A stretch of 64,000 bases of DNA, taken from NCBI GenBank assembly GCA_963767635.1, contig CAVYEM010000001.1:806001-870000 (forward strand), read 5' to 3'. Below are positions 28,481 to 37,483 of this stretch, one piece after another (positions within the stretch are counted from its first letter, which is position 1; each line of letters begins with the position of its first letter). Below the pieces are notes generated by a model. It saw only the letters and a list, made by a program, of their open reading frames with translations, was not told the origin of the DNA and ran no database searches. Origin of the DNA: CAVYEM01 sp963767635. GTDB lineage: Bacteria; Vulcanimicrobiota; Vulcanimicrobiia; Vulcanimicrobiales; Vulcanimicrobiaceae. Position numbers and translations under genes: made by a program.

Positions 28481-29244
28481 TGGCCGCCCGCGTCGCCGTC
28501 GTGGTATTTCCCGGAACGAACAGCGAGACGGAGACATGGCGCATTTGCCGGGACGTGGGCTTGGATGCGCACGTCGTGCACTGGCGTGAATCGCGCTCGT
28601 TGCCCCAATTCGACGCCTACGTTCTGCCCGGCGGTTTTGCGTACGAAGATCGCATCCGCGCGGGCGCCATTCCCGCGCACGAGCCCCTGATGGACTACGT
28701 CATCGAGGCGGCACAGCGGGGCAAACCGGTCCTGGGCATTTGCAACGGTGCGCAGATTCTGCTCGAGGCCGGGCTCGTCCCCGGAACCGCCGGCATACGA
28801 AAGCCTACTGCAGCATTTACGCACAACGGACCGGCCGCGCACTTCGTGTGCAAGCACGTGTACCTCAAACTCGCAATCGAACCGTCCCGTTGCGCGATCA
28901 CGGCCGGGCTTGCAAGCGATGCGCTCATTCCTGCATGGGCCGCCCATGGCCAAGGGCGGCTTGCCGCGACGCCCGAGCATCTGCGCGAGATCGCCGCGGG
29001 CGGACACGTCGCGTTCGTGTACGCGCATCCGGATGGCCGCGTGGACGACGCCGCCGTTCCAAACGCGTCGGCGCTGCGTTGCGCCGGCTTGGTCAATCGC
29101 GAAGGGAACGTGCTGGCAATCATGCCGCATCCGGAACGCGACGCGTGGAACTATAATCATCCCGATCGCCGGGAGGGCGACGACATGCTTGCGCCTTCCG
29201 GCGGGGCCCGGCTATTTCGCGCGCTGGCGCAGGCGCTCAAGTGA
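28480..29244 (+). CDS. purQ: Phosphoribosylformylglycinamidine synthase subunit PurQ (glutaminase)
   Basis: Class I glutamine amidotransferase supplying ammonia to PurL. The nucleophile is Cys88 in LGICNGAQ; the His/Glu pair lies in MPHPERD near the end. At 254 residues it is longer than the usual bacterial PurQ of about 225. ATG 28480 shares one base with the purL stop; the GTG at 28477 would give a GTGA overlap and is equally possible. Its stop overlaps the next gene as GTGA. Confidence 0.94.
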   Translation: MAARVAVVVFPGTNSETETWRICRDVGLDAHVVHWRESRSLPQFDAYVLPGGFAYEDRIRAGAIPAHEPLMDYVIEAAQRGKPVLGICNGAQILLEAGLVPGTAGIRKPTAAFTHNGPAAHFVCKHVYLKLAIEPSRCAITAGLASDALIPAWAAHGQGRLAATPEHLREIAAGGHVAFVYAHPDGRVDDAAVPNASALRCAGLVNREGNVLAIMPHPERDAWNYNHPDRREGDDMLAPSGGARLFRALAQALK

Positions 29245-29720
29245 CGCGCGCGATTGCCATCGGGCTGAAGATTCCCGATAACGAAGCACATACTGCGCTG
29301 ACGGCGCTGCAGCGGCTGGGCGTGAACGTCGCGCGGCTGGAACGCGCGCACATCTGGATGCTGGAAGACCGGGGCGACGCGCAGGATTTCGTCGCGCGCG
29401 TCGAGCGCAACGAAGCGCTGTACAATCCGAACAAGCACGACATGCGCGTGTTGGAAGCAGCAGCGCCCCGTGCGGGCGAACTGTGGATTGAAGAGCTGCG
29501 CAGTGCCGGAGCGGAGATCGACGATCTCGCGATCGCCGGCGGAAAGGGCATCGCGCAGGTTGCCGGCGGGCGTCGATACGTGGGCTGGCGATTGTTCGAC
29601 GCGGAAGGCACGCCTGCGGCCGTGCAGACGGTGCGTGCCGCCGCCGAAACGTTGCTGTGCAACCCGGCAATCGAAAAGGCTATATTCGGAAATGATGGTT
29701 CACAGGGGCACCTGGAATGA
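29241..29720 (+). CDS. PurS-like protein, apparently two PurS-type halves
   Basis: 159 residues, about twice a normal PurS. The first half (IGLKIPDNEAHTALTALQRL, LYNPNKHDMRVLE) resembles a PurS N-terminus. The second ends AAETLLCNPAIEKAIFG, like the PurS C-terminal LLANPVIEDY. PurS bridges PurL and PurQ, and this gene sits exactly where purS is expected, overlapping purQ (GTGA) and purP (ATGA). The similarity is weak, so the role rests largely on position. Confidence 0.6.
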   Translation: MTRAIAIGLKIPDNEAHTALTALQRLGVNVARLERAHIWMLEDRGDAQDFVARVERNEALYNPNKHDMRVLEAAAPRAGELWIEELRSAGAEIDDLAIAGGKGIAQVAGGRRYVGWRLFDAEGTPAAVQTVRAAAETLLCNPAIEKAIFGNDGSQGHLE

Positions 29721-30739
29721 ATAAACCGTACACGATTGCGACGCTGGGCTCCCATTCGGCGCTGCAAATCCTCAAAGGCGCGCACGACGAGGGGTTTCGC
29801 ACGCTCGCCATCGCGAATCGCGATACGGAGCGCCTCTACCGTTCGTTCCAGTTCGTCGACGAAGTGATCGGCATCGATCGCTATCAGGATTTTCCGAATT
29901 TGATCGACGAGCTGCAAACGCGAAAGATGATCATCGTGCCGCACGGTTCGTTCGTTGCATATCTTTCGCTCGAAGAGCACAAGCGCATGACGATTCCATA
30001 TTTTGGAAATAAAGCGGTGCTCGATTGGGAGGCCAGCCGCGAATTGCAGCGTCAGTGGCTCGCGCGCGCCGGCCTCACTCTGCCGCGCCAGTTCAAAAAC
30101 GGCAGCGAAATCGATCGCCCCGTGATCGTGAAGTTGTACGGCGCAGCGGGCGGCAAAGGGTACATGTTCATCCGGGACGCGGGCGACTTCGAAGAGCGCG
30201 TGCGCGATCTCAAAGAGGCTTACGTCATCCAAGAGTACGTCATCGGCGTTCCGCTCTACATCCACTATTTCTATTCGCCTCTGGAGAGCAAGCTCGAAAT
30301 CATGAGCATGGATCGCCGCTACGAAACGAACGTGGACTCGCTTGGACGAATCCCCGCAGCGGCACAGGAAGGGATGGACGTGAGCCCCAGCTACGTGGTC
30401 GTGGGCAATTCGCCGGTCTCGCTGCGCGAGTCCATGCTCGCGCAAGCGTACCGCATGGGGGAAGAAGTCGTCCGCGTCAGCAAAGAGATTTGTGGCCCGA
30501 AGGGTCTATTCGGCGCCTTTTGCATCGAAACGATCATCACGCCGGACATGCAATTTTACATCATGGAGATTTCAGCGCGCATCGTGGCGGGTACCAATTT
30601 GTTCATCGACGGCTCGGCGTACTCGTACCTAAACTATGCCGAACCGATGTCGACGGGGCGGCGCATCGCCCGCGAAATCAAGAATGCACTTTTGACGAAC
30701 AATCTGCGTTTTGTATTGGATGACACGAGCATACTTTAG
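29717..30739 (+). CDS. purP: FAICAR synthetase PurP (formate-dependent, archaeal type)
   Basis: ATP-grasp enzyme forming FAICAR from AICAR, ATP and formate, replacing the folate-dependent PurH transformylase. Its 340 residues keep the archaeal PurP pattern along their length: TIATLGSHSALQILKGA (6-22), IVPHGSFVAY, GNKAVLDWEASRELQ, VIVKLYGAAGGKGYMF, HYFYSPLESKLEIMSMDRRY, IMEISARIVAGTN and GRRIAREIKNAL. The glycine-rich ATP loop and the acidic metal-binding site are intact. ATG 29717 overlaps the purS-like stop. It directly ends the purB-purS block, fitting the next pathway step. Confidence 0.9.
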   Translation: MNKPYTIATLGSHSALQILKGAHDEGFRTLAIANRDTERLYRSFQFVDEVIGIDRYQDFPNLIDELQTRKMIIVPHGSFVAYLSLEEHKRMTIPYFGNKAVLDWEASRELQRQWLARAGLTLPRQFKNGSEIDRPVIVKLYGAAGGKGYMFIRDAGDFEERVRDLKEAYVIQEYVIGVPLYIHYFYSPLESKLEIMSMDRRYETNVDSLGRIPAAAQEGMDVSPSYVVVGNSPVSLRESMLAQAYRMGEEVVRVSKEICGPKGLFGAFCIETIITPDMQFYIMEISARIVAGTNLFIDGSAYSYLNYAEPMSTGRRIAREIKNALLTNNLRFVLDDTSIL

Positions 30740-31850
30740 ACTGGCGGTTTTCGTTCTAGCCGCTGCCGCGCTGGCGCTGCCGGCGCGCTCGCAGGCGGCC
30801 TTCATGGCGGATCCGGACAAGTTGTACAGCGACATGAAGGCGGCCTACGAAAAAGGGAACGCCCAAGGATGGACGTTCTACAACCAGCAGTATTATCTCT
30901 CGACGATCTTCAACGCCGGCCGCGCCTACTCGCTGCAACGTCCCGACGATGCGGCCTATCCGCAGATCGAGCAGGCAACGGTCGATGTCGCAGCCGGCGT
31001 GCACTACGATCCGCTCGTCAACCATGAGGCCGTGCCTTGGTACGTGCGGGAGGCAGCGGCCTACGTTCGGCGCACCAACAGCGATCCGGCCGAGGTCGCG
31101 AAGGCCGGCGCGCTGCTGGCGCGCGTGGACGCGCTCGAGGACGCTGCCGCGCTCGCGCGCTACGCCGACGAAGACGCCGCCGCAAATGCCGTGCAGTATC
31201 CGCACGACTTCAATGCGGCACTTCAGCGCGTAGAAGCAAACTGGCGAGGTTGGCTCATCACGCACGACACGTCGTGGCGCAGCTTGGCGTTCGAGCGCGC
31301 GGCCGCGCCCGAGTTTCCGATCGCAAATCTCCCGACGGCGTGGGGGCCGGCGTTCCTGAACGCGGTGAAAAGCGCGGCGGACGGCGCCGACGGTTATACG
31401 ACGGGGGACGAAACCAACGCCAAAGCGATCGTCGCGCGAATCGAGAAAATCACGCCGCTCAAAACGATCGAGAGCGTGATCGCCACGCCGTCGCACGAGC
31501 GGCAGATGACTACCTTGGCGCCCGCGGACGAGTACTTCGGTCCGATGGGGATGTCGATTCTGGGAATTCGCAACGAACTCAATCACGTGAACTTCATGAT
31601 CGGGTACGGCTATGCGCACCAGGAGAGCGGAACTGCGGTACAAATCGCGGTTTCCATCGATGATTTGCACAAAGTGTATCCGCGCGATCGCGATCTCCCC
31701 AAACTGTTGTCCGACGTCTACGAAACGCTCACCAAAATAGATACGTCGGATGCGCAGGCTGCGCGCGCGCACGTTCGAGCGATACTGACCGTGGAATATC
31801 AGGACAGCAAACAGGCACAGGACCTGCTGCGGTCCTCGGGATCAGGGTGA
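30720..31850 (+). CDS. Secreted hypothetical protein
   Basis: 376 residues with an N-terminal signal peptide (MTRAYFRLAVFVLAAAALALPARSQA, cleavage after ARSQA likely). The mature part is soluble and rich in Ala, Asp and Tyr, with no motif I recognise. ATG 30720 overlaps the purP 3' end by 20 bases, so it ends the purine array. It is tail-to-tail with the aminotransferase gene (9-base overlap). Confidence 0.7.
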   Translation: MTRAYFRLAVFVLAAAALALPARSQAAFMADPDKLYSDMKAAYEKGNAQGWTFYNQQYYLSTIFNAGRAYSLQRPDDAAYPQIEQATVDVAAGVHYDPLVNHEAVPWYVREAAAYVRRTNSDPAEVAKAGALLARVDALEDAAALARYADEDAAANAVQYPHDFNAALQRVEANWRGWLITHDTSWRSLAFERAAAPEFPIANLPTAWGPAFLNAVKSAADGADGYTTGDETNAKAIVARIEKITPLKTIESVIATPSHERQMTTLAPADEYFGPMGMSILGIRNELNHVNFMIGYGYAHQESGTAVQIAVSIDDLHKVYPRDRDLPKLLSDVYETLTKIDTSDAQAARAHVRAILTVEYQDSKQAQDLLRSSGSG

Positions 31851-33138
31851 CAACGCGGCCAGGGAGCCCTCGAACGCCGTGACGAACTCGCGCGAATCTT
31901 CATCGCTGAAGACGAGCGGCGGTTGGATGCGGATCACGTTGCCGAAACGGCCGCCTTTGCCGACGAGCACGCCGCGTGCGCGCATCTCTTCCAAAATGCG
32001 CGTCGCTTCGGCGGGAGCATAGGCTTTGGTGGTACGATCCTTGACCAGCTCCACGCCGATCATCAGCCCGTGACCGCGTACCTCTCCGACGATGGGATAG
32101 CGCGATTGCAATTCCCGCAGGGAACCGAGAAGTATTTCGCCTTGGTGCTTTGCGTTTGCGATCAGCCGGTGTTTTTCGATGACCTCGATCGTCACGCGCG
32201 CCGCGCGGCTGGAGAGCGGATTTCCGCCGAACGTGTTGATGTGCGGCCCTTTGAACACGTCGGCAAGTTCGGGACGGGTAATCGTCACGCCGATCGGCAC
32301 GCCGGAGCCTAAGCCCTTAGCGGACGTGATGATGTCCGGCACCACACCGTAGGTCGCCGGCATGCCGAACATGCCGTCGCCCAAGCGCCCCCATCCGGCC
32401 TGCACTTCGTCGGCGATCAGCAGCGTCCCGAACGGTTCGAGCGTCTCGCGCAGCACCTTGAAATACTCGGGAGGCGGCGTGATGATGCCGCCGACGCCGG
32501 CAACCGTCTCGGCAATCATTGCGGCGGGTTTGCCGTCGGTCTGCGTTTCGATAATGCGCTTCGCCGATTTGGCGCACGCGATTTCGCAAGACGGATACGT
32601 CAGGCCCAGCGGACAGCGATAGCAGTACGCATTTGGCACAAAGGCGACGTGCGGGTACTGCGCGGCAAAGTTGCGCCAATTGCTTTGTCCGGCCATCGCG
32701 ACGGTGTACAGCGTACGCCCGTGATATGCGTGCTCCAACGCGAGAAAATCCTCCGACTCCCGAGCGGTGCGCGCCACCAGAGCGGCCATCTCGTTCGCTT
32801 CGGATCCGGAATTGGTAAAGAACGTCTTGGTCATCCCCGGCGGTGAAACGTCGGACACCTTTTCCGCCAAGTCCAGCATTTCGTCCGTGAGATACAGCGT
32901 GGAGACGTGCATCGAGCTTCGCGGCCTGCGCGGCGACGGCTTGCGCGACCTCGGTATCTCCGTAGCCAACGGTATTCGTGGCGATTCCGGCAAACGCGTC
33001 CAAGTATTCGTTTCCCGCATCGTCGCGCACGCGCGCGCCTTCGCCGTCCACCAACGTGATCGGCTGTTCGTAATACGTATTTTGCGCAGCGAAAAGATGA
33101 TCGTTCGCGCGCTTGGCGTTGCTCTTGAGAAGTCGCAT
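31842..33138 (-). CDS. Class III PLP-dependent aminotransferase (one-base insertion)
   Basis: About 431 residues once corrected. The start is ATG 33138 (RLLKSNAKRANDHLF). The frame breaks after AAQAAKL; skipping one base at 32913 continues HVSTLYLTDEMLDLAEKV. Conserved: NSGSEANEMA, ALEHAYHGRT, IADEVQAGWGRLG, PLP Lys in SAKGLGSGVPIG, NTFGGNPLS. The pattern resembles alanine-glyoxylate aminotransferase 2 or beta-aminoisobutyrate/GABA transaminases more than acetylornithine aminotransferase. The next gene, 4 bases away, encodes methylmalonate-semialdehyde dehydrogenase, so beta-alanine or beta-aminoisobutyrate catabolism is likely. Confidence 0.85.
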
Positions 33139-33142
33139 GGCT

Positions 33143-34663
33143 TTAGGCCTCCGAGGAGTCGTGAGTGGGAAAGCCGAGGTTGACGCCGGCGCTCGCATCG
33201 TGCCAGCGGCTGGTTACGACTTTTCCACGCGTGTAAAAGTGAAAGCCGTCTTCGCCATAGACGTGCAGATCGCCGAAAAGCGACGCTTTCCATCCGCCGA
33301 AACTGTAGTAACCCACCGGAACCGGTATGGGGACGTTGACGCCGATCATGCCTGCATCGGCATCCTCCTGAAAGCGTCGCGCGGCCGCTCCGCTGCGGGT
33401 GAAGATCGCCGCACCGTTTCCGTACGGATTGGCGCGCAGGAGCGCGAGCGCTTCGTCGAGCGTGTTCACCCGCACGTTCACCAGCACCGGGCCGAAAATT
33501 TCTTCGCGGTAGATCGACATGTCGGCGCTCACGCGATCGAACAGCGTCGGGCCGACGAAGAAACCGCTTTCGTGCCCCGGTACGCGCGCTGAGCGGCCAT
33601 CTACGGCGAGCGATGCACCGCTGCGCTCCCCTTGCGCGATGTACTCGTTCACGCGTTCGAGGGCAGCGGCGCTGACCAGCGGACCCATGTCGTTGCGGCG
33701 ATCGCTTCCTGGCCCCATCTTTAGCGAAGCGATACGTTCCACGAGCAACGGGACGATCGCGTCCGCAGCGCTTCCCACGCAGATCGACGCCGAAATCGCC
33801 ATGCAGCGCTGGCCTGCCGATCCGTACGCGGCCGACACCAGCGCGTCCGCCGCGGCTTCCATGTCGGCATCGGGCATGATCACCATGTGATTTTTAGCGC
33901 CGCCCAAGGCCTGGACGCGTTTGCCCTGTGCCGCCGCGGTGCGGTAGACGTACTGCGCAATCGGCGTCGAGCCGACGAAGCTGACGGCGTCGACTCCCGG
34001 ATGGTGCAGCAGCGCGTCGACTGTGCTTTTGTCGCCGTGAACCACGTTGAAGACGCCCGGCGGCAAGCCCGCCTGCTCGAGCAGCTGCGCGATGCGAACG
34101 GACGCGGACGGATCGCGTTCGGAGGGTTTGAGGACGAACGCATTGCCGCACGCCAGCGCGATTGCGAACATCCACGCCGGTACCATGACGGGAAAGTTGA
34201 ACGGCGTGATGCCTGCGCACACGCCGACCGGCCGGCGCAGCGAATACGTATCGACGGCGGAAGAAACATTTGCGCTGAACTGACCTTTGAGCTGGTGCGG
34301 CAAGGAGCACGCAAAATCGGCGACTTCCAACGCGCGCGCGATCTCGCCCTCCGCGTCGTCGACGATCTTCCCGTGTTCGGCCGATATCAGTTGCGCCAGC
34401 TCCGAGGCGTGCTCTTTGAGCAGCGCACGGAACGTAAAGAGGATCTCGGCGCGCTTGCCCAGCGGCACGCGGCTCCAAGACGCAAATGCCTGCCGCGCCG
34501 CGCGAACGGCGGAATCTACGGTCGCGGCATCCGCGAAGGGCACGCTGGACTGCACCGTTCCCACAGCGGGATCAAACACGTCGCCGAAGCGGCCCGTGTC
34601 CGGCGCGAACAATCGCCCATCGACGTAGTGCGAGATCGTCCGCGTTTTTGCCGGAGCTTCCAT
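33143..34663 (-). CDS. mmsA: CoA-acylating methylmalonate-semialdehyde dehydrogenase
   Basis: 506 residues of the aldehyde dehydrogenase superfamily. The catalytic Cys is in GQRCMAIS. The segment ALGGAKNH, where most ALDHs have a general-base Glu, is characteristic of MmsA/IolA-type CoA-dependent enzymes. FNFPVMVPAWM and FVGSTPIAQYVY bind NAD. It yields propionyl- or acetyl-CoA from (methyl)malonate semialdehyde. The start chosen is ATG 34663 (MEAPAKTRTISHYVDG); the frame extends 35 codons further upstream without family-like sequence. Divergent from the second purP, with 56 bases between. Confidence 0.92.
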   Translation of the reverse strand: MEAPAKTRTISHYVDGRLFAPDTGRFGDVFDPAVGTVQSSVPFADAATVDSAVRAARQAFASWSRVPLGKRAEILFTFRALLKEHASELAQLISAEHGKIVDDAEGEIARALEVADFACSLPHQLKGQFSANVSSAVDTYSLRRPVGVCAGITPFNFPVMVPAWMFAIALACGNAFVLKPSERDPSASVRIAQLLEQAGLPPGVFNVVHGDKSTVDALLHHPGVDAVSFVGSTPIAQYVYRTAAAQGKRVQALGGAKNHMVIMPDADMEAAADALVSAAYGSAGQRCMAISASICVGSAADAIVPLLVERIASLKMGPGSDRRNDMGPLVSAAALERVNEYIAQGERSGASLAVDGRSARVPGHESGFFVGPTLFDRVSADMSIYREEIFGPVLVNVRVNTLDEALALLRANPYGNGAAIFTRSGAAARRFQEDADAGMIGVNVPIPVPVGYYSFGGWKASLFGDLHVYGEDGFHFYTRGKVVTSRWHDASAGVNLGFPTHDSSEA

Positions 34664-34719
34664 CTTGCACGCTTCTCGCGCGAGGCGGGTCCCTCCCGCG
34701 AGCGCGTCTAAACTCGCGC

Positions 34720-35847
34720 ATGGTGAACGGCGCCTTATTCGCGGGGTACGATCGCCGCAACCTGACACTGTGCTCGGCCGGCAGTCATTCTGCGCTCGAC
34801 GTGGCGTACGGCGCTCGTGCGCAGGGCTTGCGCAATCTCATCGTCACCGCCAGAGGTCGCGAACAGACGTATGCGCGGTACTACGCGTCGGCGGAGCACC
34901 CGCGGCGCGGATGCGTCGACGAAACGCTGCAGCTCGCGGCCTTTACGGATTTGCTCGGCGCTGGGGCGCAGGCGCAGCTGCGCGAACGCAGCGTTATTTT
35001 CGTGGCGAATCGCTCGTTCGAAGTTTATCTTCGTGAGCAATTTACGTACGACGAGATCGAGCGCGGCATGTGCGTTCCGATGTTCGGCAACCGGCGGCTG
35101 CTGCGAGCGGAGGAACGAGATGAGGCAAACAACCAGTATGCGCTCCTCCAACGCGCCGGAATTCGTCACCCGCAGCAATTCGGTTCGCCGGAGGAGATCG
35201 ATCGTCTGGTCATGGTCAAAGCACCGCACGCCAAGGTTTTTTTCGAACGCGCGTTTTTCTTATGCTCCACTCCTGCAGAGTACCGCGAACAATCAGCGCG
35301 TCTGCGCAATGAGGGCATGATCGACCAAGCCGGTCTGGCGAGCGCCGTCATTGAGGAGTACGCGCTCGGGCCATCGGTGAATTTAAACTTCTTTTATTCG
35401 CCCATTTTGAACGAGCTGGAACTGTGCGGCACCGATACGCGGCGCCAAACGAATCTGGAAGGGCTGCGCAACGTGCCGCCGGCTGCGCTCGACGCCGTGC
35501 GCAACGTGCCGATGCGGCTCGAGGAGGCCGGGCACATTGCAGCGACGCTCACCGAATCGATGCTCGAGCGGGCCTTCGAAATGGGCGAACGTTTCGTTCG
35601 CGCGGCGCGAGAAACGAATCCGCCCGGCATCATCGGCCCATTTGCACTGCAGTGCATCATCGTGGCCGGCCCTCCCAAGCAGTTCGTGTGCTACGACGTG
35701 TCGTTGCGCATACCAGGCTCTCCCGGGACGCGATACACGCCGTACTCTGCGTACCGCTGGGGACGCGACGTTTCGGTAGGTGAACGCATCGCCATGGAGA
35801 TCGTCTTCGCGCGCGATGCGGATCGCTTGGACGAGATCGTCACGTAG
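34720..35847 (+). CDS. PurP paralogue (divergent, ATP-grasp)
   Basis: 375 residues, clearly homologous to PurP: TLCSAGSHSALDVAYGA, VPMFGNRRLLRAEE, NFFYSPILNELELCGTDTRR, GPFALQCI, GERIAMEI. The central ATP-grasp loop, GAAGGKGY in purP, is replaced by APHAKVFF with loss of the glycines, and the late acidic MEIS motif reads YDVS. Catalysis as a standard PurP is therefore doubtful. Archaea often carry two PurP copies, and a hetero-oligomer or a changed substrate is possible. It precedes guaA by 43 bases, so it stays in a purine context. Confidence 0.78.
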   Translation: MVNGALFAGYDRRNLTLCSAGSHSALDVAYGARAQGLRNLIVTARGREQTYARYYASAEHPRRGCVDETLQLAAFTDLLGAGAQAQLRERSVIFVANRSFEVYLREQFTYDEIERGMCVPMFGNRRLLRAEERDEANNQYALLQRAGIRHPQQFGSPEEIDRLVMVKAPHAKVFFERAFFLCSTPAEYREQSARLRNEGMIDQAGLASAVIEEYALGPSVNLNFFYSPILNELELCGTDTRRQTNLEGLRNVPPAALDAVRNVPMRLEEAGHIAATLTESMLERAFEMGERFVRAARETNPPGIIGPFALQCIIVAGPPKQFVCYDVSLRIPGSPGTRYTPYSAYRWGRDVSVGERIAMEIVFARDADRLDEIVT

Positions 35848-35890
35848 CAAAAAAAGAGCGCCCGCCCGGAGGGCCGAACCGAGGTCTCTC

Positions 35891-37477
35891 ATGTCCTCCG
35901 ACACGCTGCATGAGAGCGAGCAAGCAGCCGCGATTACACCAGCGACCGTTTTTATTCTGGACTTCGGCGCGCAGTACAGTCAACTGATCGCAAGGCGCAC
36001 GCGCGAGGCGAACGTCTACTGCGAAATCGTGCCGTACGATACTCCCTGGAAGGTGCTCGAGCCGCGAAAACCCGCGGCGTTGATTCTGAGCGGCGGCCCG
36101 GAGAGCACGCTGGTTCCGGGAGCCCCGCAAATGGACCCGGCCATCATCCGCAGCGGGATACCGATTTTAGGCATTTGCTACGGCATGCAGTTGCTCGCGC
36201 TCGAATGTGGCGCGCAGCTGGTCAAGCTCGATCATGCCGAATACGGGCCCGCGAGGTTGCGCGTAGGTGAAGGACGCACGCCGCTGTTGGCTGGTTTTGC
36301 AAACGAGTCGCGCGTGTGGATGTCGCACGGCGACTCCGTGGTGCGGCTGCCTCAGGGATTCCTCGCGGCTGCTTCCACCGAGCGCTGTAACGTGGCGGCA
36401 ATCGCTGACGATGCGCGCAAAATCTACGGCGTACAATTTCACCCCGAGGTCGTGCAAACTGAGTACGGCAAAGGTTTGCTGAACAACTTTCTGCACGAGA
36501 TCGCCGCAATATCTTCCGACTGGAGGATGGAGAGCTTCGTCGATCGGGCGATCTCGCAGATTCGCCAAAACGTCGGCGGCGGCAACGTCATCTGCGCCCT
36601 TTCGGGCGGCGTCGATTCGGCCGTTGCCGCCACGCTGGTTTCGCGGGCCATCGGCGAACAGCTCACCTGCATCTTCGTCGATCACGGGTTGCTCCGCAAG
36701 CACGAGGCGCAGCGCGTCATGGAAGCATTTCGAGACGTCTTGCACCTGAACGTCGTCGCAGTCGATGCACGCGAACGATTTTTGCACGCGCTTTCGGGCG
36801 TGAGCGATCCGGAGCGAAAGCGAATCGTCATCGGGCACGAGTTCATCCGCGTCTTCGAACGAGAAGCGGCCAAGATCCCCGGCGTGCGCTACTTGGTGCA
36901 GGGCACGCTGTACCCGGACGTCATTGAGTCGAAAACGCCCGGCAGCAAAGCGGCGCACAAAATCAAGTCGCACCACAACGTCGGCGGCTTGCCCGAAACG
37001 ATGGGTTTGAAATTAATCGAACCGCTGCGCTCCCTCTTTAAAGATGAAGTACGCGCCCTCGGACGGGTTTTGGGATTACCCGAGCACATCGTCGAACGGC
37101 AACCGTTTCCCGGTCCGGGGCTGGCCGTGCGCGTGATCGATGCGGTCACGGAAGAACGGCTGGCGCTCGTGCGCGAGGCCGACGCGGTCGTGTGCGAAGA
37201 GATCGAGCACGCTGCGCTGGATCCGCGGCCGTGGCAGTATTTTGCGGTACTTACGCCGGTCAAGAGCGTGGGCGTCATGGGCGATGGACGCACGTACTCC
37301 AATTTGGTGGCGGTGCGTGCAATTACCAGTGAAGACGGCATGACCGCCGACTGGGCTCGGCTTCCATACGACCTGCTCGAGCGCATCAGCACGCGGATCG
37401 TCAACGAAGTCCCCGGCGTGAACCGTATCGCCTACGATATCACGTCCAAGCCGCCTTCAACCGTGGAGTGGGAATAA
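35891..37477 (+). CDS. guaA: GMP synthase (glutamine-hydrolysing)
   Basis: Converts XMP to GMP. It has 528 residues. The N-terminal glutaminase has Cys96 in GICYGMQ and QFHPEV; the synthetase has the PP-loop SGGVDS (238-243), and the C-terminal dimerisation domain has HHNVGGLPE and RQPFPGPGLAVR. ATG 35891 lies 43 bases after the purP paralogue. The intervening A-rich and GC-rich stretch has no clear terminator. purD follows after 6 bases. Confidence 0.96.
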   Translation: MSSDTLHESEQAAAITPATVFILDFGAQYSQLIARRTREANVYCEIVPYDTPWKVLEPRKPAALILSGGPESTLVPGAPQMDPAIIRSGIPILGICYGMQLLALECGAQLVKLDHAEYGPARLRVGEGRTPLLAGFANESRVWMSHGDSVVRLPQGFLAAASTERCNVAAIADDARKIYGVQFHPEVVQTEYGKGLLNNFLHEIAAISSDWRMESFVDRAISQIRQNVGGGNVICALSGGVDSAVAATLVSRAIGEQLTCIFVDHGLLRKHEAQRVMEAFRDVLHLNVVAVDARERFLHALSGVSDPERKRIVIGHEFIRVFEREAAKIPGVRYLVQGTLYPDVIESKTPGSKAAHKIKSHHNVGGLPETMGLKLIEPLRSLFKDEVRALGRVLGLPEHIVERQPFPGPGLAVRVIDAVTEERLALVREADAVVCEEIEHAALDPRPWQYFAVLTPVKSVGVMGDGRTYSNLVAVRAITSEDGMTADWARLPYDLLERISTRIVNEVPGVNRIAYDITSKPPSTVEWE

Positions 37478-37483
37478 GTCGCA

